Shown in pieces: positions 11,887 to 24,368 of a stretch of 64,000 nt of DNA. The stretch lies in contig OX359198.1 of assembly GCA_947172415.1 (NCBI GenBank), forward strand, positions 6,962,401 to 7,026,400, written 5' to 3'. A program made the position numbers and the translations under genes. The stretch's first letter is position 1, and each line of letters starts with the position of its first letter. The notes under the pieces were generated by a model. That model did no database searches, was not told the DNA's origin, and was given only the letters and a program-made list of their open reading frames with translations. This DNA comes from Chondrosia reniformis. Its lineage: Eukaryota > Porifera > Demospongiae > Chondrillida > Chondrillidae.

Positions 11887-13414
11887 TTATGTAATATTTT
11901 GAACCTGTTGCCAGCCTATAGCCCACTGCAAGTTAGTTAACATGAACTTTGAAGCCTTGGTCCAGTGTTCTGGGGAATTCCCCTGCATTTTAATAGAGTA
12001 CATCTTCCCCATATCATCCACCAGTAGGTCCTTCTCAATCCTGTATGGCAGCTTGTAGGTGCCACTTGTCCTCTCAATGTGTCTCTTCAGCTGGTTGAGG
12101 CACTCCAAGTAGGCCACCATTCCTTTATCAAACTTGCTATCAAGCATGAAGCGGATTCCACCAGAGGTGTACAGAGGGAGAGTCTGAGGGGACTTCCCCT
12201 CCTTCTGCTCGAGGAGAATGTGAGAGTGGTTGCCATAAGGCACAACAGTGTAGGATTTGAACTGAATGTCAGCATTCCGCTGAAGACATCGCAGGAGCAG
12301 AGCACACTGCCCCCAAGCTACATTTATCTCACTCCAATCAACCTGTACAGTTGTCAGACGGCCCAGTCTAAAACCGTTGATTGTTCCAAACAGTCCTTGA
12401 TGAGAAATATTGAATGTCATGGAGAACACATTCGTCTTCTTTAGTTTCTTCAGTTGACTGTTAGCATGCTGTGTTTGATACTCAATACTCCTCACTTGAT
12501 CCTGCAAATCCAGCATCTCTCCTTGATATATATTAAACTGACTGTGAAGCAGCAGATCCTCCGCTTCCAACTCTTGTATTTTATCTTTGGCAGTTTTGAT
12601 ATCAGACTTGACAACTTTTCTCTCTTCTTCAATATCCTGTAGCTCTTTTATCAATTTTTCTTCTTCCTCTTGTAATTTAACCACTTGCTCCTCTAATTGC
12701 CTCTCTAAATCTTCTCCTCCGTCTGCTTCAAATTCACTCTCCAATTTTCGTAATAATGATTCATACCTTCAAAAGTAAAATGGATATACACCATCATAAC
12801 ATGCTCATTCATTGCAGTAATATATCATAATGATAATGAAAAAGTGAACAATCACTTTTTCATCTTAGCCTTTTTCATAGACTTAGTGCAATCAACTCCC
12901 TCACTTCCTTAACATGTACGTACACTAGAAGACAACATACTCCACCGCACCTTATTTTAGATTCCTCCGAAAAGAGAATCTGATTTTCAAGAGCATCCAA
13001 CACGTCTTTAGCGCACTCTTTACAAAGCGGATGGTCCACTGGAGAAGCCGAGGAAATGGCACTAAAGTACTCCTCAGCCAAAACCAACTGTGCTTTCATC
13101 CGTCTGCTAGAACTATCGTCATAATCTAACAAACTAGCTTCTACGCTCTCCTCTACAATTTTAGCTTTATTTTTACTAGCCCATTCTTTCCTATGCTGGT
13201 CTTGTTCCGTTTGATCGCCTTCCGCACCAACTGGCAAGGGAAAATGGCTTAATGATTTGTCCATGACCAGTGGCTGAAGACACTTTCTATTCTGACACAC
13301 AAAACTGACTTCCGTGTACTGTTTTTCATTTCCTCTTTGTCCTTCTTCATTCTTAGCATCAGCCGCTTGTTGCTGCTTCGAACGCTTGCCCTTCTTTTCA
13401 ATCTGGGTAGCCAT
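11887..13414 (-). CDS. BECN1: Beclin-1
   Basis: Autophagy scaffold of the class III PI3-kinase (VPS34) complexes. Two exons: 12951-13414 and 11887-12766, phase 2 junction, 447 aa (human 450). Visible in order: N-terminal CxxxC-type cysteines (CQNRKC), a second pair in DHPLCKEC, a long Glu/Lys/Leu coiled coil (about residues 160-265), then the evolutionarily conserved domain starting at LKKTNVFSMTF with WSEINVAWGQ, VPYGNHSH and KFMLTNLQW. The region corresponding to the human BH3 helix is present, but its Gly-Asp pair is replaced by Glu-Glu (AEEYFSAIS). The coding end lies 143 bp from the XPO4 stop on the opposite strand. Identity is very secure from the ECD. Confidence 0.97.
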
Positions 13415-13828
13415 TTTGAGAGCCTGTGAACTTTGACCCTTAACTGGCTTTTACACCTGTACAGCAATTTCTATGACAAGTTCTAATATGTGCAGTTCAT
13501 TTTATGTTTAAATAATAGTCCAAGAAGTCTAGCAATAGTTAAAAGAATTGATTATAGTAAAGAATATGTTACTGTACAATATCAACTGAATACATTAGAA
13601 GTATGACAGCATACTCCAGTCCTGCAGCTAAGGAAGGTACGTTTTAACTTGGCTAGCCCTATTAAAAGGACTGCAATACAATTTCACTTAAAAATCAACA
13701 AGTATGCCATTCAGCAGTGGTAGAATATTGTCTTCAGCACATTGTACAATCTGGCCAGTGAGGTAGTTCTTTTCATTACACTCGCTGTCATGACATGAAT
13801 ATTGTATCATAACTATTGGTACTTTTCT
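13415..13828. other. spacer between ADAT2 stop and BECN1 start
   Basis: AT-rich, with no recognised gene, RNA or repeat. It must hold the BECN1 promoter and the ADAT2 3' end, but I see no clear TATA box or E-box. Confidence 0.4.
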
Positions 13829-14464
<636 letters not shown>

Positions 14465-14515
14465 TTAAACATTATGAGATTTGCATGGACAAGTATATTT
14501 ACAAGGAACATTGCA

Positions 14516-16125
14516 TTATGTGTCAGTGGAGAAGAGAGTTAACATTTCATCTTCAACAGAGTGGGTGGGTCCAACAACAACCAGCGAGTGAAGGGGAGGT
14601 CCCAGGTCCACTTTAGCCATTTCCTTTAAAGACCTTGCAAGGATGCACTCACTGTCTGTTCCAATCCTTGCTAGTCCAACACAGAGAGTGTCAGAACACA
14701 ACTCTATTACACAAAACAGATCTATTTTACCATCCATGCAGCAATACATTTGATAAACATTAAAACTATTAGCATATCCACACAGCAATACATTAGATGT
14801 CTAACAATTTCAGAAGTGAACAAGTACGTAACGTACCACAGTGTACCACTAATCACTCCCAATAGTCAATACATACAACATACAATGGTCCCCCAACACA
14901 AGTCAGAAGTTTGTACAATAGTCATTGTGTTACATACATCCCTGCAACTCACTGACAAGAGGGTCTGATGCAGTTCTCCTCCGCTCTATTACTGCTAGCA
15001 GCTGCTGAGCTGCCTCAGCAACAGTCATGTAGCGCGGTGGCTCATAGATCTTGTTGCCTTTCATCATATTCTCAATAGTTTGCTCTTTAACTTTAATATC
15101 TAACCAAACAGAGAATATACAACATCTCCATGACAACATATTTCCATGGCAACGATAAGGTACAATTCCTCAAATTCTCCACTTCTCCTATAGAAGGTTA
15201 AAGCATATACAGACACACAGATGGTTTCGGGTGGGTCCTTCATCATGCAGGGCCCTCCCCCAAAAGGTTTCCATGGTAACACTAATTGGGCCTACAACAT
15301 ACCAAGCAGACACAGAGTATGGAGACCGTGTAAAAGATTTTTCTCAATTTTGTCCACAAAACTCTCTGGTTGCCACGTTCCAGACCACAACACAATAGAG
15401 ACAGTCTCACCAAAGCTGTATAGCTGGCAGAACAAGAAGAAAATGTAGACATTCTAGTATCGGGTACAAAACACAGAAAAATTGATGTTGAAATCTGATC
15501 TGTAACTTAACCAAAGCAGATCAGCATGCATAGATATAAAGAGTTAAATATGAATACAATTATCTAGTTACCCTTTGTTCAGAATAGATATAAACACACT
15601 GCTGACTTACTACATGTATTTGAACCACATACCTGAAGACCACATGAACCAACTGCATTCATGATGGACGCATTGTGGATCACTTTGTACTTAACCCTCT
15701 CCCTGTGAGCTTGCAATAAAATAGAGCTGTGGGTTGTGGCTCTGAAGAAATTGAACGAAACTGAAGATAAAATGACGATAATACCTCAAAGAAACACTAG
15801 CTAACCCAAGGGGATCCCCCACTACTAGCAAGACCACATCGTTGCATTTCGCTTCGTCGAGTATGACAGACTCTTCCGCTTCTACATTCTCCCTGTATGC
15901 TAGAATCACCTCGCGACCATAAAACTCCTCCTGAAAGAAATCCAGAATACTGTAACTTCGCGTATCTCTAGAAGCTTATAGCCATCTTACAAGGGCTCCT
16001 TTGTCCACAGAAAGAATTGAGGTATACGCTTCCAAATAGACCTTGAACGCTCCTTTCACAACCTCTAGTCCCTTCATTGTGATATCTCGAGCATCGCCCA
16101 ACCCTAGTCCAACCAGATACAACAT
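14516..16125 (-). CDS. DPH5: Diphthine methyl ester synthase
   Basis: S-adenosylmethionine-dependent methyltransferase of diphthamide biosynthesis on eEF2. Exons from 5': 15991-16125, 15806-15930, 15633-15741, 15303-15423, 14953-15099, 14516-14703; all phases close, 274 aa (human 285). Diagnostic stretches: start [72 protein letters not shown]. The start was set at MLYLVG, the exact family N-terminus. An upstream in-frame ATG at 16158 is unlikely. It is divergent from HECTD3 with only 43 bp between start codons. Confidence 0.96.
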
Positions 16126-16168
16126 TTTTGCTGACGCTAAAACGCTTAGATATGTCACGTGCTTAAAA
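16126..16168. promoter_or_regulatory. 43-bp bidirectional promoter gap DPH5/HECTD3 with E-box
   Basis: The whole space between two divergent start codons is 43 bp. It contains GTCACGTG (16154-16161), an E-box like the one upstream of XPO4. Transcription starts must lie within or beyond this gap, so the 5' UTRs are extremely short or overlap the opposite gene. Shared regulation is inferred. Confidence 0.55.
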
Positions 16169-18592
16169 ATGGACGATCGCAGTACTAGAGCTATTTCTAG
16201 GTTAAGCAGACTTAGGTGTCTGTTAACGTCCTTAAAGGCTTTGAAAAGAGAAGAAAAGTTGCATCCTTCCTTGTGTTTTGTGCCAAAGACCCAACGGATA
16301 GTCTATTCGGGTCCCAAAGCCTTAAATGTGTACAGTGTTCCGGTTCAAGAATCGGGCAAGAAGAAGAGGGAATTTGGCGGCCATTCGAAGGAGGTCATCT
16401 TAACATTCGTTGGTGTACCGAATTTCTCCAAATCCTCAGTTTGGTTGCAGCTGGTCGATCCGGTAGAAGGTTGGGTTCTCATTGGTGATGGAGACTCTGT
16501 TGGTAATCTGAGAAATCCAAGCACTTCAGAAAATGGCTGCAGTGATTCTTGGATGAAGGCCATTGACCAATCATTTGGCCTGGATACACTTTTGAAATCA
16601 GCTAAACTTGAAGGTAATGAGGTTGATATGAAACGCATCCAAGCTGTGCCTGAAGGATGGACATACGAGTCGGACAAGGAGCTAACCAAGTTTCTATGTA
16701 CATGTGATGCCATTCATAATATTGGGGGAACTTCAAAATTGGGAGAGCATTTTGAAAAGGTTGAAGCATCTTCCTCGCAGGATTCTTGTAAAAATCTGAT
16801 AGACAATGACGAAACAACGTACTGGGAGTCTAATGGAAGCACAGGACAGCATTACATACGATTGCACATAAAATCAGGGATTATGCTGGAACAGCTCATT
16901 TTATTAGTGGATTTGGAGGATGACAGTTACTTACCTCGTTCTGTAGTTGTGAAAGGTATTGACCGCACTGATAAAAAGCATGAAGTCTCTCGCAAAATGT
17001 TTAGTGAGGAAGATTACCTTACTGGAGAGCTGAAACTTTTGACAACTCCTCTGACCATCCAGTACCCAAAAATTGAAATTTACATCAAATCTTGCCATTC
17101 AGGAGGTATTGACACCAGAATTCATGGTTTGGTTTCTGTGGCAACCAGTCAAGGATCAATCATTGATGGTCTTCATGAAGACATCTTCACAGAAGAGAGC
17201 CTAGTGCATTATCCAACACTCCAATCAGTGAAGACACAAGATCTGGCCATCAGGAGCTTTGTGTTACATCGCTTGGTTACTCTGCTGAACGACAACTTGC
17301 TCTTTCTTCTCCCACAATGGGAGCACTCCACCTTTGTCAGGGAAAGCATTTCAGCCATCAAGTTGCTGTTACCACTCTGTCCGAACAGGCAGCAGATCAT
17401 CTCAAATGCACTGTTCAGTACTTCTTGCAAATTATCTGGGTCAGCTCCCACTCTGTCCATCAACCGATTCTCTGCTGCTGAGCACAAGGAAGATCCTTCA
17501 AAAGACCCTACAGGTAGGAGCACTGTATTTGGTCAGATATACAAAGGCTTACAAAGCAAGATCCAAAATGGAAAGTTTCACCTGAGGTGGGCGGGGCGGG
17601 AGAGCCAGTGGTGGGAGTGCAAATTTAGTAAAGAGCATATCATTGATCAGGGAGGAGGATTTCGAGATTCCTTGACTGATGTTGCTGAAGAGCTGTGTCC
17701 TCCATCACCCGATGTCAAAATGCCACTTCCTTTTTTCATTCACAGTCCCAATCAGGATCAGGATTCTTCAAATGTCTACCGAGATGCTTATATACCAAAT
17801 CCCAGTTGCACAGAGTTCCAAATGTACGAGTTTATAGGCATGCTTATGGGTGGAGCTTATCGCAGCAATGAAGTGCTAGTGCTTGCACTTTCAAAGTACT
17901 TTTGGAAGCAGCTTGTGGGAGAGCCTGTCACCTGGGATGATTTTTCATCTGTTGATAGTGCTGAAGTGAAATTTATCAATTCATTGGAATCGATGACAAA
18001 AGATGCATTTGAAGCTGCTTTTGCAAATATTCTTACCTACACCACGCTTTTGAGCAGTGGAGACGTAGTTCCACTTATATCCGGTGGAGATAAGCAGTTT
18101 GTTCAGTATGAAGATCGGCTGAGGTACTGTCAGCTTGTGAGGGCCAAACGAATGTCCGAGAGCAGCAAGCAGTTGGAGGCCATCATGACCGGCTTTGCAA
18201 AGTGTGTTCCCAAAGAGATTCTGGTGCTTCACTCTTGGAGAGAGATTGAGAGAAAGATCTGTGGAAACCCAGAGGTCACAGTTGAGGCATTAAAGTTGCA
18301 TGCAATCTATGAGAGCGATTTATCGGCTACTGATGCTCGCGTCACAACCATGTGGAGGGCTTTAGAGAAGTTTACCAATGATGAAAGAGGCCAGTTTCTC
18401 CGTTTTATCACAGGTCGAAGACGTCTGCCATGCAGCATCTTCATTCAAGTGCAGAGACAGACAAACAGCTTGCCTCGCGCTGCAACTTGTTCTAATTCTC
18501 TCTACCTTCCCGAATATACCTCTGTAGACATGGCTTATAACAAGCTCCTCTATGCCGCCTATAGCTGCATTGCTATTGACACTGATGGTTAG
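16169..18592 (+). CDS. HECTD3: E3 ubiquitin ligase HECTD3-like
   Basis: HECT-type ubiquitin ligase. One exon, 807 aa from MDDRSTR (human HECTD3 861). Order: N-terminal region; DOC/APC10-like beta sandwich around residues 190-345, with the family motifs [14 protein letters not shown] and [16 protein letters not shown]; then a HECT domain with [25 protein letters not shown]-like [13 protein letters not shown] and the C-terminal AIDTDG. The catalytic cysteine is in [11 protein letters not shown], about residue 774 (TGT at 18488-18490). An in-frame ATG exists at 16043 but lies inside DPH5 exon 1 on the other strand; 16169 is the sensible start. The gene is intronless while most neighbours have many introns. 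Confidence 0.95.
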   Translation: MDDRSTRAISRLSRLRCLLTSLKALKREEKLHPSLCFVPKTQRIVYSGPKALNVYSVPVQESGKKKREFGGHSKEVILTFVGVPNFSKSSVWLQLVDPVEGWVLIGDGDSVGNLRNPSTSENGCSDSWMKAIDQSFGLDTLLKSAKLEGNEVDMKRIQAVPEGWTYESDKELTKFLCTCDAIHNIGGTSKLGEHFEKVEASSSQDSCKNLIDNDETTYWESNGSTGQHYIRLHIKSGIMLEQLILLVDLEDDSYLPRSVVVKGIDRTDKKHEVSRKMFSEEDYLTGELKLLTTPLTIQYPKIEIYIKSCHSGGIDTRIHGLVSVATSQGSIIDGLHEDIFTEESLVHYPTLQSVKTQDLAIRSFVLHRLVTLLNDNLLFLLPQWEHSTFVRESISAIKLLLPLCPNRQQIISNALFSTSCKLSGSAPTLSINRFSAAEHKEDPSKDPTGRSTVFGQIYKGLQSKIQNGKFHLRWAGRESQWWECKFSKEHIIDQGGGFRDSLTDVAEELCPPSPDVKMPLPFFIHSPNQDQDSSNVYRDAYIPNPSCTEFQMYEFIGMLMGGAYRSNEVLVLALSKYFWKQLVGEPVTWDDFSSVDSAEVKFINSLESMTKDAFEAAFANILTYTTLLSSGDVVPLISGGDKQFVQYEDRLRYCQLVRAKRMSESSKQLEAIMTGFAKCVPKEILVLHSWREIERKICGNPEVTVEALKLHAIYESDLSATDARVTTMWRALEKFTNDERGQFLRFITGRRRLPCSIFIQVQRQTNSLPRAATCSNSLYLPEYTSVDMAYNKLLYAAYSCIAIDTDG

Positions 18593-19091
18593 ATTGGACT
18601 TTAGGTATATAATAATGATATTTTGGTTTGAAAGTGAATTTAATACATAGATATAGAATAGTTTGACTTTTTTGTAGATGTAAATATAATGAAATTGTTT
18701 TGATTATTGAAAATGTATTTTAGTGATTATATGTACTAGGAAGTTCATGTTATATAATGCCACACACACAATTCCAAATAATATAGCAGCATGTTTTTAC
18801 ATGCCATTCCTATATACTTATATATAGTATATATGGCCACACTCAGATACAGTATATACATATATATGTATATAGAATATATATTCATTGCACGGCAATG
18901 TGAATGTGCAAGTATGCATATATGCTTGCTCAGGAGACACAAAACAAACATGTACACATATATATTATATATATGCAAATGACTTTTAATTTCAGTATTT
19001 CCAAACAAACTAAACATTCCATCCTTCCATACATGCAATAAATGGAGACAGCAGTAAATGTGTTATATAGAGTCTACAAACACAGTTATAA
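18593..19091. other. convergent spacer, TA-rich
   Basis: 3' ends of HECTD3 (+) and membrane protein A (-). About 18810-18975 is a TA/TATA-rich low-complexity stretch with several short palindromes of the type tatatgtata. No gene is seen. Confidence 0.55.
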
Positions 19092-20945
19092 TTACTCATC
19101 AAAGTTGTGTAGTTCAGCTGAGGACTGATTGTTAGATAAGGAAGTCAAACTTTGGGCATTGTTATTAATAGTGCTTGCGATGCTGTCTATGTTGTTAGTC
19201 TCATTATCCAGACCTTCCCTGATTCTTTGCAACATGAGTCTGGTCAACCACCCAAGGCTTGCAAGGAGAAGTGGGGCAATCAGAAATGTAAGCATGTTAG
19301 TAACTCCAGGTTTTGTTTGCACTTTATCAAGAGTGGTCATTGAACAGAGTACCAGCATGAGTATTCCGGCCACAACTGCTATGCAGAAGCAGGCAACATA
19401 GTAGATGGCCAAGTAGAATGTCTCCTTGCTTGTCGTCCTAGTCTTCCTGTCCCAGTGAAACATTCTGTCAATTGTCACAAGCAGAGCTGTGAGACAACAC
19501 ACTGCCAAAAAACTAAAGGCTATAAAGCTAATAAATGAGAGGTTTCCTGGAGGAGAGGCAGCAATGGCCAGTACAACAAAGGGCAGTGACATGGCAATGA
19601 GATGTAGGAATGTACCAATCATCCAAATAGACAGGAATTGAATCAAGATTCCCTTCGTTTCATAACTGAAACAGCAAAGAAGACATTCAATGGTTCTTGG
19701 ATACGGGACATTTTCCTCTTTATCAATGCTACAAGCAATTGCATATTGTATAGAGAGCGGAAGTACCAGTAACATTATGTTGTATGTTATTATCCATCCA
19801 TTGCCTCCCCAATAGTCCATGATGTGAGGATTTTGAAGGATAAAAATGAGGGAACTGATAGCTCGTGGTATGAAAAAAACAAAATTAGCAAAGAAACAAG
19901 CTATGACCAGTCCCCAGAATATGTTATAGGGAATACTCAGTTTTTTCTTGATCTTCTGAACAACATAATCATACACAGTCTGCTTGTACCTGATGGCAAT
20001 TGGAATGTAAGCTAGACTCAGTATTATTAGAGAGCTGTACAGGAACTGAGCAGTGATACTGGAGAAGCTTTCTTGATGGTCACTTGCGATGGCAAAACTT
20101 TTTGCATTTACATTTTCCTTGATTGATACAAATCGAATTGAATAAAGAGAGAGCTATAGGTGAAAATTAGGAAAGATTTCATAAAATACACCTACTGTAT
20201 ACGTACTGTGTATCTTTACTTAATGCACACGTTATTATATGTATATATGTATAAACAGTTAATACATACACATTTACACAAAATACATACTATATAATAC
20301 TTTATACGTGTTGTTTCATTTAACCACATGTACAGTAGCATTCATATACCAATTTAAGTGTATATACTCCTACCAAATATGTATTGTATATATCGCTACT
20401 GATGTACTGTAAGGACACACAATTATTCAACCCATAGTTGGTTGTATGTATATAATCACCTGGGCAGTAAGTTCCTTAAAATCCTCTACCTTACAGTCTG
20501 TCAGGTTAGGATCATTGCCCAGAAACACACACGTGGAGGACAGAGTGACAAATGGTGAAAAGTAGTCAAACCAGAGCAGCTGCTGTGTTCCAAAGAAGAG
20601 TATCACGAAAGGTGCCACAAGAGCATAGACAGGTGTGCGTGTCCACACTGTCATGGTTACAGCTCGGTCAGTCCTGAAATGCTTCTGTGGTAACAACTTA
20701 TCCTCCAACTTGTAACATTCAGATTCTGGGGCTGTAGTGGCATTTCTAATGAAATATACAATGATAAAGTCCGGTGAAGCAAAATTTGGTGGATTAAAAC
20801 TCTTCTTCAGAAAATCTTTATTAGTCGAATTCTTTAGCAAACTATCCTCCAAACTTCTCCAGCTACAATTTAATATGTTGCGAACCTCTTCACCCAAGAT
20901 AAGGTTCAGAAATGAGAGAAGAAATATAGTGTACAGGACTCTCAT
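19092..20945 (-). CDS. membrane protein A: signal peptide, ectodomain, ~7 TM
   Basis: Not recognised. Two exons: 20460-20945 (signal peptide MRVLYTIFLLSFLNLILGEE, Cys-containing ectodomain) and 19092-20153; phase 0 junction, 515 aa. Exon 2 shows seven hydrophobic segments in order (near LIILSLAYIPIAI, WGLVIACFFANFVFFI, IMLLVLPLSIQYAIA, LHLIAMSLPFVVLAIA, FIAFSFLAVCCLTALL, YYVACFCIAVVAGIL, FLIAPLLLASLGW) and a polar Asn/Ser-rich tail of about 45 residues. The ectodomain has one more hydrophobic stretch (PVYALVAPFVILFF), so eight membrane passes are possible. It is a paralogue of the gene at 46817-48616: same intron position and phase, same segment order, and a shared I(A/S)PLLL-x3-GW in the last helix. 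Topology resembles a 7TM receptor, but I see no class-defining GPCR motif (no DRY, no NPxxY). Confidence 0.75.
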
Positions 20946-21207
20946 TTCTTCTTGGAAACCTATTAAACTGACTCAGTCTTCATTCACTGTATTGAAAATG
21001 AATTTGATTCACTGCTTAAAGTGTGTATATGAAAACAAGAAAATAATGGTTTTTCATTTTCATTTTTCCATTTCACATTGACCAGCTTTATACATTGTAT
21101 GTAATAACAATTTATGTATATTGAACAAATTGGGAAAAAAAAACTGTTCAGACATTTTGTGAAAGCAGTTGTCCGTGTAATGAATCTGATTGGATAGAAA
21201 TATGTGA

Positions 21208-22828
21208 TCACTTTTTACCCTTAGCAAAGGCCAAACCAACAACAGCTGCAGCTAACGACACAACGAGCGCTGTACCTCCAACAAGAGCAATTCCTAATAG
21301 ACCATCTAATGAAAGAAACGGTAAGCAATACACATATGAAAGGTTAGTAAAGGCGTACGTACCCCTTCTAAGCAGGTCTTGTTTATACTTATGGGGAGTG
21401 TATGAACAATCTAAAACACCATTTCAAAAAATTATGGTTAACATGTCTGTGAAGCTAAGGCCAGTACCAATGTACTAATACAGTACATTAGACACACGTA
21501 TGCAGTGTCCAGTTACTTGCCTTGCTTTTGCTTATTTATAATTAACTGTTGCAGTTGTTTAGCTTGTCTATTGTTTGGTTCAAACTGAAGTATTTGCTGG
21601 ACATAGTACTTGGAGGCTTCATAATCCTGAGAGTCATGTGTATACAATACATGATACATGTACATACACAGATATACAAAGATTCATGTACGTAAAGGCA
21701 TTACGTACCTCTAGTCGATATAATCCTTGAGCTATAAAAAAGAGGTAATCCCTATGATCCTGTCCCTGTTTACATAATTCTACAAATTAATGGAGCAAAA
21801 CATGGCATAAGCGACTACCAACTACAGGTATAGTTGGTATAAATGACTGGTCCTATATATATATATATACATATGTACACAGATATAGTTGGTATAAATG
21901 ACTGGTCCTATATATATATATATACATATGTACACAGATATAGTTGGTATAAATGACTGGTCCTATATATATATACATAGTACACAGATATAGTTGGTAT
22001 AAATGACTGGTCCTATATATACATATGTACACAGATAGAGTTGGTATACGTACGTAGATGACGGCCTTATATACATACGTATGTCATCTTTCCTAACCCT
22101 TGTAGGGATATTGGATCACACACAGAAGCCACAATAAGGGAATATAGAACATAGTTTAAAGCTTAAGGAGGATTAAGGAGGGAGAAGATTAGACAAGGAG
22201 ATAGTATTAGGTGATAAGTAAAGCAAATCAACTTCCAAGATTACAAGTGCACTCTGAGGATATGAGTGGTTCACCTTTGAGTATTGCGACACCTTTGGTA
22301 ACATCCTGTGCATAAGGGCTTTTCACCAGATGCCAAGCATACTGAAACTTGTCATCATCCGTCACTTGATTGACAGCATTTTTTGCTTTGTAATCCTTTT
22401 CTGCAGCCTGTGGATGTTGTCATGGAAACAGTATCAACATAGCAAAGAAAGAAGTTTTAACAAACACCATTCAGTATCATGTATGTTACAGTGGAATTCC
22501 ATTCCAAAAGCTATACAGTTTAATGTAAAGTACAGCTGAAATTTAACAAACTATAAAGTCTTCGATACAAACTTTGAGGTCACTTTTTATATCGCTGGTT
22601 CTATTTTTAAATATGTCTTAGAGACTTAAAAATAGGTCGCCTGCCGATTCGTAAAGATTAGTAAATAAATAAATAAATTTAAAACAGTATTATCAATTAA
22701 TTTATTGACGTACAAATAACCATAATTCTGTTACTTACTTCTATCGCATCTACGGCCACAGTGTCACCAATCACAGCCTTTTCTGCTTCTCCTAAATCTT
22801 CACTGTTCCTTCCAAACCACGACGCCAT
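21208..22828 (-). CDS. FIS1: Mitochondrial fission 1 protein
   Basis: Tail-anchored outer mitochondrial (and peroxisomal) membrane adaptor with a TPR-like helical bundle, working with the dynamin DRP1 machinery. Exons: 22739-22828, 22275-22407, 21709-21779, 21521-21626, 21208-21305; 165 aa (human 152). Family signals: KFQYAWHLVKS, VTKGVAILK, DYLFFIAQGLYRLE, YYVQQILQFEPNNRQAK, then a C-terminal membrane anchor (GLLGIALVGGTALVVSLAAA) followed by basic KGKK. The fourth intron needs a GC donor (positions 21519-21520) to keep the frame of the conserved DGLLGIALVGG. The start codon is only 42 bp downstream of the EEF1AKMT1 stop on the same strand. Confidence 0.95.
21838..22035. repeat. ~55-bp tandem repeat in FIS1 intron
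   Basis: About four tandem units beginning with agatatagttggtataaat and ending in tacatatgtacac. Lengths differ by the number of TA dinucleotides. It lies wholly in the second FIS1 intron. Confidence 0.85.
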
Positions 22829-22849
22829 ATTTTATTTACTTCATCAATA

Positions 22850-22857
22850 TTGCGCAA
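22850..22857. promoter_or_regulatory. palindrome TTGCGCAA in the FIS1 upstream gap
   Basis: TTGCGCAA within atattgcgcaact, 21 bp upstream of the FIS1 ATG and inside the 42-bp gap to EEF1AKMT1. The same 13 bases occur directly upstream of the NPHP3-like start at 29267. It matches the palindromic bZIP (C/EBP type) site word; function is inferred. Confidence 0.4.
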
Positions 22858-22870
22858 CTATGTACATTTT

Positions 22871-24220
<1,350 letters not shown>

Positions 24221-24368
24221 TTTATTCCACATAGGCGTGGTCGAGGGTGCTGAATACAATCAAGATATATACATATTCTTCGTAAGCGCAGCGAGAAATA
24301 TTCTCACATATATGTATACATTTACATCTTTGATTCCATACATTCACACAACATACACAACTAAAGTT

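Noticed and set aside
16043-16168. Longer N-terminus for HECTD3 starting at 16043
   Set aside because: The extension would lie antisense within DPH5 exon 1, and the family homology begins after 16169.
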